From contig OZ025886.1 of the NCBI GenBank assembly GCA_964019415.1, forward strand, positions 352,884-416,883: a stretch of 64,000 nucleotides of DNA, read 5' to 3'. The notes below the pieces were generated by a model. That model had not been told where the DNA came from. It saw nothing but the letters and a program-made list of their open reading frames with translations, and ran no database searches. This document shows, in pieces, positions 1 to 10,565 of the stretch. Position 1 is the first letter of the stretch. The number at the start of each line of letters is the position of its first letter. Position numbers and translations under genes: made by a program. This DNA comes from Ianthella basta (taxonomy: Eukaryota; Porifera; Demospongiae; Verongiida; Ianthellidae).

Positions 1-995
1 TTTTGTAATGTTACACCAATATGGGTTTTCACTAACATTTCAGTGCCAATACTTGTCTAATTTTCAAAGTTTCCGAGTAGCAGGTACTCAAGTGACAACT
101 GTGCTACCACAAGCAGCATCCCACTCATTCCACACACTGATTTCTCAGACTGTCAATTGATGACAGCTATCTTAGCCTTCTCTGGAACAGATGTAAGCCA
201 ATGCTCATCCTACTAGGGAAACAACACAGCACTGTGCACTCCATTTCAAGCAATTTCATGGCCGTTCCGTTTCCAACTTCCTGTTTGTGCTGCTGGCAGT
301 TTTGGAAGCGTGTTCTTTAATCTTATTGGCTGCAAGTCATGTGACAACATGGACCCTTTGGACTATGCTTGGTAGCTAGGGCTTCAGTCATGTTTACCTT
401 TTGCTGAACATAATCACAGCAGAAACATTATACGTAGCCCATCAACCCTCTTGGCACTCTGTACCAGACAAGCTCTCAACCCTCAGTCATGCTTCTTCCT
501 TTGTGACCTTAACTTGATTACATAAACTGACAAATTTCTTCCAGCAGCGTGACTTCACTCTATTCCTTAACCCATTCATTACATCACCATACCATTTTGT
601 AATAGACAAAGTCACCACTGTGATCATATTTCATGGTCATTGATATGTGTCCACCTTCTCACCAGTATATACAGTGAAACCTGCTAAGACAGCCACCTAT
701 GGGCCAGTTCTAACTGACTTTTATAGAGAGGTGGCTGCTCTACAGGGGTAGATCATAATGCTTTAGTGCTATTTGGGACCAGGGAGACTGGCTGTTCTAT
801 ATAGATAGGTGCACGGCCTGTTTTAGACAGGTTCCACTGTACACCTTAACACATTGTATCCAGCGTATGCATAAGCTGTAGTTAGCTACTGCAGTTATTT
901 ACTTAACATCAGCTGCAGTCCTCAGGTTTCAATTGCAAGACACATGTACCCTGACACAACTAGCTGTGTTCTTTCATTGTCTCTCTCTTCTGTAG
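1..995. other. Non-coding left edge, probably an intron of the FN3 gene
   Basis: I find no convincing exon here. The first exon to the right (996) begins with a 3' splice site in phase 1, so earlier coding exons must lie further left, and this stretch is best read as intron. It contains one CAGTG-ended MITE at 672-839, listed separately. Confidence 0.6.
672..839. mobile_element. MITE, CAGTG family, copy A
   Basis: The ends are inverted repeats, CAGTGAAACCTG at the left and CAGGTTCCACTG at the right, flanked by TA on both sides. The interior carries the AGAGAGGTGGCTGCTC block shared with copies at 11839, 42902 and 56471. TA target sites and CAGT ends are typical of non-autonomous Tc1/mariner-superfamily (pogo/Tigger-like) elements. 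The class assignment is inference; the repeat itself is seen directly. Confidence 0.8.
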
Positions 996-3900
996 TTCAG
1001 CCTCCTGAGAATCTTCAGAGTTTCAATGTGGGCAAACGCAGTGTCTCCTACACCTTTATCGCATCACCCACTCAAGGAGTCACTTACAGAGCGACCTTTG
1101 CACCCCAGAGGGCTGGCATACCTCAGCCAAGGACTGAGACATTTAGCAGTGCTAGTTTACGCACCACTTCTGGGCTCACCCCAGATGTGACCTACAGGCT
1201 ACAGGTGGTTGCAGTGCTGAATGGTGTAGAGAGTACACCCATCAGTGTGGATTTCACCACCCTACCAGATGGTAAGGAAGCACTGCCATATATGGCAGTA
1301 TTACTTTATAGTGTATTCAGCAATGGCCTTATAGCTAAGGACTCTTCTCCAAAATACTTGGGAAATTCTACAGATGCCTGGTTTGAGTCAGTAGACTCAG
1401 CTGTTGCTCCTGAGGCCTTGCTGTGTCAGATGTAGCAAGGAATACATCCTTTCTTTCTCCTTTTCTTTGTCCCTGTCAGTTCCCACTGGACCACCACAGG
1501 GCCTCACTGTCTCAGCCCGCACTCTCACTTCCATCACCCTCACCTGGAGGGACCCTGCACCAGACAGGATCAATGACAGAGATGGAATCACTAGCTTTAG
1601 GGTGAAGTGGAATGGACAAGTGAACACTGTCCTTGATAGGACCTTCACTGTCACTGGACTCAGAGCAGCCACAAGTTATGACTTTGAAGTCCTGGCTGTT
1701 AATGAGCAAGGCGTTGCCCCTGACAACCATGCTGCTGAGCTGACAGCCTCCACTGCATCTGGCAGTAAGCAGACTTTGCAGCATAACACTGTCTGCATCT
1801 TTATCTGTCTGCCTGTTTGCTGCATACCCCCTCCCTCCCCTGTCCCACTGCTCTTCCTCTCCTGTCACTTACAGCACCCAATCCCCCAAAGCTGGTTGTG
1901 GTCCTCCCCAGGTTCTCCCAAACCTTCCTGCAGTGGAAAGACCCAGAGCCTTTTGTCGGTGACATCACTGGTGTGCAGATCCGCTACTTGATAGATGGTG
2001 TCCAACAGAACATCCCAGAACTGAGTAATCGTGAAACACAGTACTCTGTCTCTGGTATCAAGGGCAGTGAGGGAAAGACACACAGTGTCAGTCTTCGTGC
2101 TAAGACCTCAGCAGGCTATGGTGACTACAGTGACCCAGTGGTGTTCACCTTCCAGCCCATTGGTGAGGTTCCAACACCCCATGGGGGAGGAGGGGTTGAA
2201 AACTGCCATTCTGTACATGTGTGACTAGTTACATAGTGCACTGATGTGTGCGGTGAGAGCTGAATGCTATGTGGTCATGCCAGAGTCTTGTTCACACATT
2301 GATGGCTAGTTTGCATACAGATACTGGCGAGTCAGTTATACTATCTCATCCACCACTTCCACTGGGGTCACTTCAGTGTGTACATCTTGTCCCTTGCAGT
2401 GAATGTTGAAGTGAAGGCTACAGGCTGTGACACGCTGCAGGTCAAGTTCACTGTGAACCTTCCTCCTAACCCAATGCCTAATACCTCTCTTCCTTGTGAG
2501 GATAACATGGCCAGTGTATACCTGCAGTCCTTGGAGGTGAAGTCCAGACCCATCATCGGTGCAGGCGGTACACAGACAAAGAGGATCCCATTAAATGGCT
2601 ACCCTGCTACAGGAGTGAAGTGTATCACTGGACTTGCCAGTAACACCCCATTCCGTGTTACCTACGGTGTTGAGGTGGATGTCAGTTCCTCAACAGTGCT
2701 GCCTTCAGATTTAGCAGCACCCGTGGAGTTGTTCACAGGCAGGACCTGTAACCCGAGAAATCAGTGCAATGACACAATAATTGCCCGTAAGTGCAAACTA
2801 TACATTTGAAGTAGCAGCCTGTCCTTGTGTGTATACTCACATAGCGTCATGTTCTTGTAGTCCCCTGGTAGCCAACCTCACATTACTACAGCAGGTCAAA
2901 CAGATAATGTTAACTTTGTAGTTCTCAGATCTGAACCAGCTCATGCACTGTAGCTGATGTGTAGTGTGTATATTACTGAATCATGTGTAGTGTGTATCAC
3001 TGAATCATGTGTAGTGTGTATATTACTGAAGCATGTGTGGTGTGGCCATGCAGTGTGTTACTAATGCTGGTCAGGAGCAAGCAAGGCATATTGCCATGCT
3101 GCTCAGTTGACAGGTACTACTGCATAACAATTCCAATGAAAGTCACATCTCGGAAGGTATATTGGTGAGGAAGGAAAATATGCCATCAGCTGGTACTGAA
3201 CCCAGAATAATTACAGTTTCAACTAACTCGTCTATGTTATGTACGAAAGGCAATATATGGTGACGTGCCTGCGGGTCACACACCTCTATCTTCCCCACCG
3301 CTCTTCCTCTCCTGTCACTTGCAGCACCCAATCCCCCAAAGCTGGTTGTGGTCCTCCCCAGGTTCTCCCAAACCTTCCTGCAGTGGGAGGACCCAGAGCC
3401 TTTTGTCGGTGACATCACTGGTGTGCAGATCCGCTACTTGATAGATGGTGTCCAACAGAACATCCCAGAACTGAGTGGTGGGGTACACCAGTACTCTGTC
3501 TCTGGTATCAAGGGCAGTGAGGGAGAGACACACAGTGTCAGTCTTCGTGCTAAGACCTCAGCAGGCTATGGTGACTGCAGTGACCCAGTGGTGTTCACCT
3601 TCAAGCCCATTGGTGAGATTCCAACACCCCATGGGGGAAGAGGGAGAATGTGGTGAAGAACGTTATGCTGTACAAGTGTGAGCTACTACTGCTGGAGCAC
3701 TCTTGTGTGTATACATCTTGTCTGTCTCTTGCAGTGGTGTGTGACGTGGAGCCTGTAGGCTGTGACACACTGCAGGTCAACTACACTGTTAACCCTCTTC
3801 CTAACCCTCTTCCTAATGGGGACAACGAGGACAACGAGGCTACCTTACAGTTCTTGGAGGTGACGTACCAACCCTCCTTGGGGTCAGGCAGTCCAGAAAC

Positions 3901-6730
3901 GAGGAGTGTTGCATTGAGAGGCTTCCCTGCTGAGGGAGTGCTGTGCCTCTCAGGCCTTGATCCTGACACAGCCTACAATGTTACCTGCTCTGTAGTGGTT
4001 GATGTTGGTTCCTTGTTGGTGCTGCCACCAGATCCAGCAGAACCTGTAGAGGAGTCCACAGAGAGCAACTGCACTGAGCAGGAGCAATGCATCCAGAAAA
4101 ATAGTAATGGTTAGTATGAGCTGCATCAGGAGATTTGCCTGTCCTTATTAAGGGCTATCTTTTCACTCACTTGAAGTTTGCTAGCTAGCAATGTCAGCAC
4201 ATGACACCTCTTTCCTTCAGCTCCAAGTGGTCCTGCACAAAATGTGGAATTGAAAAAGATTGACAGCCGCACTCTAGAAGTCAGCTGGGAGGACCCTGAT
4301 CCCATGCACATCAAACCTGGATTTGAAGTCACGAAATACCTTGTCACTGTTGGAGAGCGCTGTGGACAAGGGAATAAGAAGACCATTGATGCCGCGAATT
4401 TAGTGCAGTATTTGGTGCAGTTCTCTGATCTCCTGCCCGGAACCACCTACTGTGTGAGGGTGGTACCAGGAAATGATGCAGGGTTTGCCTCACCACAGTC
4501 TGTGCAGTCGACAGACAAGATGATTTTCCTTCCAGACATTCTTCGTGAGTGAATCTAATGTACATTGAGTCATGTGACCATCACATGGTAGTCATATGAC
4601 TTCTTGTCACCTCTGCAGCTGCACCAGACATTGTTGGAGTGACTCCACATGATCACCATGCAATAGTGATATGGAAAGAGGTGGAGTCAGAGGATGAGGA
4701 CAACCCTGTGACTCATTACATCCTCCAGTTGGAGACTCTTGTTGGTGGAGAGCGTGTGGTTTACCGTAAAGTCTTTGATTCCTCTGGAGGGCAGTACTTC
4801 TTCAACATGACCCGGTTGGCTGCAGGGAGGCTGTACGCTGTGACTGTGGCAGCAAAGAATGGACTGGGAGTGGGCAACACTAGCAGAATGTCTTTTAGGA
4901 CTCTGGTCCTCGGAGATGGTATGGTTTCATGTGTGACTGGCAGTGAGGGAAGTGCAAGAGTGATAGCAATGAGGGATTAATTGGGTGAAATCATGTGTAC
5001 AGTGACATTTCTGTTATATATAAATCCTTTTTTCCTTCACACCATGCAGAGGGAGGGAGCTCAGTCATACCCGATGAAGGACATGACCACACAGGTAGCT
5101 ACAACTCCACAGTTGGTAGACCACTCCTGTAACCTATCGCTGCAGCACGTGCAGGCCAAATAGTTTAACCTCATTTCTTCCCTCCTCTCCTTTCCTCCCC
5201 TCCCCTCCCCTCCTCTCTTCCCTCCCCTCCTCTCCCCTCCTCTCTTCCCTCCCCTCCCCTCCCCTCCCCTCCCCTCCCCTCCTCTCTTCCCTCCCCTCCT
5301 CTCCCCTCCTCTCTTCCCTCCCCTCCCCTCCCCTCCCCTCCCCTCCTCTCTTCCCTCCCCTCCTCTCCCCTCCTCTCTTCCCTCCCCTCCCCTCCCCTCC
5401 TCTCTTACCTCCCCTTCCCTCCCTTCCTCTCTTCCCTGTCTTCTTCATATGCAGCACCTGAACTTGGTGAATATCCATTCACTCCAGAAGTTGACTTCAC
5501 TCTGCCACCATCCACCACCACAACCTTGGAGCCTATCGCTACAATTCCCACAGTTAACACTCTGACTGCAGATGATGGCCCAATTGGCCCGGTAATGTCC
5601 ATATACGTACTAGCATACATAGAATTGTAACATGATGGCTCACAGGACCGTGCAGTTCATTTTGCTCTCTGGGTTAATTAAGAAGACATGCCAGTCATAC
5701 TCCAATCTTGCCACATAAATGAGCATGCAATGGATACTCTTTTGATCTTTAAACTCTGTTGCTGTCCTGTCCCACAGCTCCTCAAACTGTATGAAGATGC
5801 GATAAACAACGACGTCCGAGGAAAGCCAAAGTACGAAGCTCCAGTGACGGTTGGTGAAGATGGAAAGAAACTGTTCCTTTGCTATGAGGTCCAAGGACAG
5901 TCCAACCATACCTACAACCTCATCTCAGACAGCTGTGTCTCTGTGAATGCCTACTACACATGGAAATCGAAGCCAGCTAAGGGCAATGTTGTCAGCAAGA
6001 TTGGTGTCCTTGCTGTGGACAACAGTGGGGAATGCCTGGAGATTGAAGTGGGTCTGGAAAAGTGCACCATACGTATAAATGGAGAGGTGATGAGAAAGTA
6101 CAAGGCGGCCGGTGTGAATGTGACACGTCACCGTTTTGGCAGAAGGGTTAAGATTGTTGTGCCAAACTGCAATGGTGTTGCCATGGTGATGTGGGTGAAC
6201 TGTTTGCTCCCAGGCACACAGCCCAAGTTGCCGTTTAAACTTTCCAAGGGAGCTAGTCTGAGGTCCACTTCTCATGGACTCCTCGGTAGGTGCAGGGGCC
6301 AACATACACAGAGAATGGCTGTGTTCACTAAAGGGAACTTCTGTGCATACAATATCAAAGTAAGCAGCATTACCTCAGACTGTTGTGTGCCTATATGCCT
6401 TCAATATATACAGGTCAGTTCTGGAATGTTACAGTTGCGGCCAAGAGGTATAATGTGTCGACCAACGTTGACCACATTGCTCCTGAGTCCAACCAGTATG
6501 CTGTCATGGTGACCAAACCCTTGGGGGAGAAGAGAAAGTTCTTTGCCTCGCATATCCCCCCCACCCGGCGGGGCAGGTGTCTCTACGCCGGCAGCACTCA
6601 GGGTGGAAGGATCTATGAGGTTCCCTCTCTCCCACACTCTGTGATTGAGGGACGCTTTGATGAATATGCAGTGACTGGTCTGTTTGGTACAGACCACAAG
6701 TACAACCAGTTCACTGCCAAGTGCGCCTAG
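996..6730 (+). CDS. FN3-repeat protein with ITIH C-terminus-like end (3' part, 12 exons)
   Basis: Exons by GT-AG borders: 996-1271, 1480-1764, 1875-2162, 2400-2786, 3325-3612, 3735-4109, 4221-4544, 4619-4918, 5050-5094, 5455-5591, 5778-6285 and 6414-6730 (stop TAG). Phases join throughout and give about 1,176 residues. Most early exons encode one FN3 domain each, bounded by phase 1 introns, with typical motifs such as LTWRDP, VSWEDP and GLTPDVTYRLQVVA. Exons at 2400 and 3735 encode a different Cys-containing module starting GCDTLQV. A short Glu/Gly exon and a Thr/Pro-rich exon (5455-5591) act as a linker. The last two exons form a domain with NLISDSCVSVNAYY and SHGLLGQFW, resembling the inter-alpha-trypsin inhibitor heavy-chain C-terminus. 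Known FN3 proteins of this type are extracellular. No membrane segment is visible after the FN3s, so it is probably secreted or matrix bound. The 5' end, including any signal peptide, is outside the window. Confidence 0.85.
1875..4109 (+). repeat. Tandem duplication of a two-exon FN3/Cys-module cassette
   Basis: Exon 1875-2162 and exon 3325-3612 are almost identical in DNA, as are the acceptor regions just upstream (CTCTTCCTCTCCTGTCACTT). The following exons 2400-2786 and 3735-4109 are diverged relatives: both start with the GCDTLQV motif and end near a Cys-x4/5-Cys pair. The pair was therefore duplicated as a unit of about 1.4 kb. The FN3 copies are much more alike than the partner exons, which suggests later gene conversion of the first exon or relaxed constraint on the second. 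Confidence 0.8.
3164..3240 (-). mobile_element. tRNA-like SINE fragment, family 2
   Basis: Read on the minus strand this carries TCTGGGTTCAGTACC, a B-box-like pol III element, followed by CAGCTGATGG and TTTTCCTTCCTCACC. The same order is found at 52273-52355. The layout resembles the 3' half of a tRNA-derived SINE head. Confidence 0.45.
5165..5445. repeat. Pyrimidine-rich minisatellite in an intron
   Basis: This is a C/T-only tract built from CCCCT pentamers and CTCTCTTCCCTCC blocks with a higher-order period of roughly 60-75 bp. It lies in the intron just upstream of the exon at 5455 and could form triplex or H-DNA. The long minus-strand open frame over it (Gly/Arg/Glu repeats) is a composition artefact. 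Confidence 0.85.
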
Positions 6731-7081
6731 ACCTGGATCATGTTGGTGAACCCAACCTTAAAGCAATAATTATATTCGAGTAGATAGTTTTCACATAGAG
6801 TTATTTACGTATTAGCCAGAATGGTGTTTATCCATATATCCAGCAGCAACAACATTCCACATATATAGGCAGTGTGTACATGCAGCAGGGACCCTAGCTC
6901 TCATGCACTATAGGCTATAGTTGTAGGTGTGTGATTGGTCTGTGCTATTTAATAGTGTACTCATCATTAATTTATACAAGATGACAATTAATTGATGTCC
7001 TGGTGCGCACTGTAACATATGAGCTTGCTTGCGTGAGCTCTGAACATCGATGTGCTGCACATGACCGATTGCAGAGTGTGT

Positions 7082-7124
<43 letters not shown>

Positions 7125-7580
7125 AGAATATTATATAACTATACAGTAAATACACACACAAAGTGGCATTTATGAAATAATTAAAATTATAATTATAATG
7201 AGAGTAAAAACTTTCCTGAAGAGAATTGAATGGTATAATAACAATGACAACATGTCAAATATCAATTACATAAAACCTGCTCTTCAGATAATCAGTGTGC
7301 CAGACAGTAGTTAGGCGACAGGAAGTAGGCAGGCAACAGGAAGTAGTTAGGCGACAGGAAGTAGGCAGGTGACAGGAAGTAGGTAAGTGACAGAAAGCAT
7401 AGAGATGACAAAAGCTGAAATGGATTACAAGAACAAATAATATGATCAAGATTGCTTCTTCTTGCTCTTCTTCTTGGTGGACACAGAGGAAGGACACTCC
7501 CATTGTGCCTGTGATGTTTCAAGGAAAGTTAACACAAGTGACACATGGTTGGATTACACAGGTACACTCTACACGCCATA
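6731..7580. other. Tail-to-tail intergenic spacer
   Basis: This region lies between the stop of the plus-strand FN3 gene and the stop of the minus-strand MCTP gene. An AATAAT-type sequence follows the FN3 stop at about 6764 and may be its poly(A) signal; I see no exact AATAAA. It holds a TG microsatellite (about 7084-7121) and a short degenerate array of AGGAAGTAGGCAGGYGAC-like units at 7319-7400. Confidence 0.5.
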
Positions 7581-8218
7581 TTACAACATGTAACCTCCAC
7601 ACGCAGGACGCCCTCCACACACAGGACACCCTCCACACGCAGGACGCCCTCCACACACAGGACACCCTCCACACACAGGACACCCTCCACACACAGGACA
7701 CCCTCCACACACAGGACACCCTCCACACACAGGACACCCTCCACACACAGGACACCATCCACACGCAGGACACCCTCCACACACAGGACACCCTCCACAC
7801 GCAGGACACCCTCCACACACAGGACACCCTCCACACACAGGACTCCCTCCACACACAGGACCCCCTCCACACGCAGGACACCCTCCACACACAGGACACC
7901 CTCCACACGCAGGACACCCTCCACACGCAGGACACCCTCCACAAACAGGACACCCTCCACACACAGGACACCCTCCACACGCAGGACACCCTCCACACAC
8001 AGGACACCCTCCACACACAGGACACCCTCCACACACAGGACCCACTCCACACACAGGACACCCTCCACACACAGGACCCCCTCCACACACAGGACCCCCT
8101 CCACACACACAGTAGCCTACCAGCTCTCTGTCAGTTGGAAGTCGAGAGAGAAGGTCCATCAATTCATTGTTTGGGATGTAGTTTGGATTGAGTAGCTTCT
8201 TTGAGAACTTGTTCAGAC
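7581..8218 (-). CDS. MCTP: Terminal MCTP exon with ~29 Cys-rich hexapeptides
   Basis: The exon starts with GLNKFSKKLL and NNELMDLLSRLPTDRELVGY, where human MCTP proteins reach their last residues. Here the frame stays open for about 176 more residues of tandem CGGCPV/CGGCPA/CGGGPV and ends CGGYML-stop at 7583-7581. The underlying array is at 7593-8111. The only early exit I can see is a possible splice donor (CTG|GTAGGC) just before the repeats, which would need a further exon that I cannot find. A cytosolic tail with about 58 cysteines would be unusual for this family. Either it is real, or the frame is open only because an 18-bp unit lacks stops. Confidence 0.6.
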
Positions 8219-10497
8219 CTACAGTGGAGAAATGACAGGAGAGGGACAAGGGCAAGGGGGGGGGGGCAAGAGAGGACATGTCGAGTGACCAAAGAAGGCA
8301 GACACAAACAATGGATGACTTAAGAAGTTTACATGAAAGTGGACAGAAATTAAATGACAGGATGTACACTACACGGTGTGTGCTAACTGATGGAGCTGTG
8401 TGTGGACAATGCCCTCACCCCATGCCAGCACAAGGAACCGAGGAGGAATGAGGTACAGTCCACCAACAGCCACGAGCAACCCTACCACACAGAGCCAGGA
8501 GCAGAATGGGACAGACCAGTAGAACAGGCTGGGTAAAGGAAAGGGAGATGTGATGATGGCACACGTTCAGCACTCACCACATCAGACAGACACTAATGTA
8601 CATCACCCCTCACATACATAACTCCCTCCCTCCCTCCACCACCCCACACAGCACCCTCCCTCCCTCCCTCCACCACCCCACCCAGCACCCTCCCTCCCTC
8701 CCTCCACCACCCCACACAGCACCCTCCTTCCACTCAAACTCACTTCTTGACCCTCTCTCCCAGGTCAGCTAAGAAGCCCACTTCATTCTGTACTATTACC
8801 AGTATCTCTTGTGCACGCTTCAGAGTGTGCAGTAGTCCAGTCTCGCTGTCATCTGAGTCATACTCTGACTCAGACTCGTCACTCTACAAAGATGACAGTC
8901 ATGTGACAGTCATGTGACCAAAAGCTACGTATAGTAATGTGCTTCATACATACACACAAATACAAACATACTGTACACACGTATGTACGTACGTATGTAC
9001 ACACACACACTGCATGTGAAGCACTCTCTTCTCACCTCAGAACACTCAACACCGAGTACAAAGTGCTTCTGCGACTTGGTTCTCCTGGTCTGTGCGGAGA
9101 CAACGCAGTACTCCACAATGAACACGGCAATGAGTGCGGCCGGCGCCATCCAGTAGTCAAAGAACAAGCAACCCCACACAAATGCCTGAAGGAAGAAGAG
9201 GGGATACTCAGTAGTTGTCATCCATGAAACAGAGAAATAGCACCAATATGGCGCCGTGACAAGGTCGTGCAGAGAAGCCCCGCACACTCCCTCACTCACC
9301 ACAAGTGCCAGTGCAGAGTGCACCCGGTTCTCCCAGCTGAACAGCCCATTGGCAAACTGCACCAAGGTGACGATGGTCCTGATCAGAGAGGCAAGCCGGC
9401 GTGCATTGGAGACCAGAAGCTTCCGATTGAATTTGTCTGGTTGTTGCAGCACCTTGGCCTCACGAGGGTTAACGGTGCGCACGCTGGCTCGCAGCACATT
9501 GAACACCAGTCGAGTCTCAATGGACAGCTCAGCCTTGCCTGCTGCCTCCAGGCAATTCTTGCTCTTCAGAGATAAGGTTTGAGAGCCATCTACCAGCTGT
9601 TGGGGGGGGTAGGAGGAAAGGATGGTTATCGGTGATTTGGACAAATGTGAGTACTGTATTGGAGTCATGTATGCACACAGTATAACCCCAATAGTCTCCA
9701 CTTCAGCACAACACTAAGTCTTCCAGCTACCCATGCTGACCAGTAGCCATTGCTCAGACCCACAAACTCGCTAACTGCTGATACAGCATAGTAAGCCATG
9801 AACAAGTGAATCTTAACTTCTCAGCAACTTTAGACCTTCTCCGTACATGTTGTGCTAATATGAACACCGCTTCCCTTGTACGTAGCTGAAAGTGTGCTAG
9901 TTATGTATCAGTATTAGTGAATATTAGAGCATTCTCAAACTTGTTCTGTATACAAATCACACACACGCACTGGTGGCCATCACCATCTGAGCACCTGATT
10001 GCCAGCTACATTAGCCACAATGTGACACATTCAATAACATGCACGCCTTGCACATGTGTAGCTCACCCTCAACAATGGGATGGTCACCATGCCAACAAAC
10101 TCGCTGCCTTTACTGCCATCTCCACTGTATACAGTGATGTCTAGAGTGTCATGAATATCTTTAACTCGACTGCAGAACACAATACAGCAACAATGTGTGG
10201 GGTGAGTGTGGGGGTGGGTGGGTATGAGGGGTGGGGGTGGGGGGTGGTGTGGGGGTGTACAAGCATGCAAGTGAGTGTGAACAAGTGAAAGAAGCTCACA
10301 AGTTAAAGGTCTTGTCCCAGATTGGGTTATTTGTTCGTGAGAGAGTTTCAGTACGAACTTGGGTATTCCCCACCTCTACCACAGCAACAGGATCACAGAT
10401 GCCATGACGACCACTGACCAGATTAGTAGCATTCACAACTGCAAATGAGCAAGTGCGTATACACACATTGACTATGATGCAATACTGTGTGCGTGCA

Positions 10498-10565
<68 letters not shown>

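Noticed and set aside
7442-8195. Plus-strand LHTQDT and STHRTP repeat proteins
   Set aside because: They arise because an 18-bp unit without stops opens several frames. Neither has flanking coding similarity, whereas the minus frame continues from MCTP.
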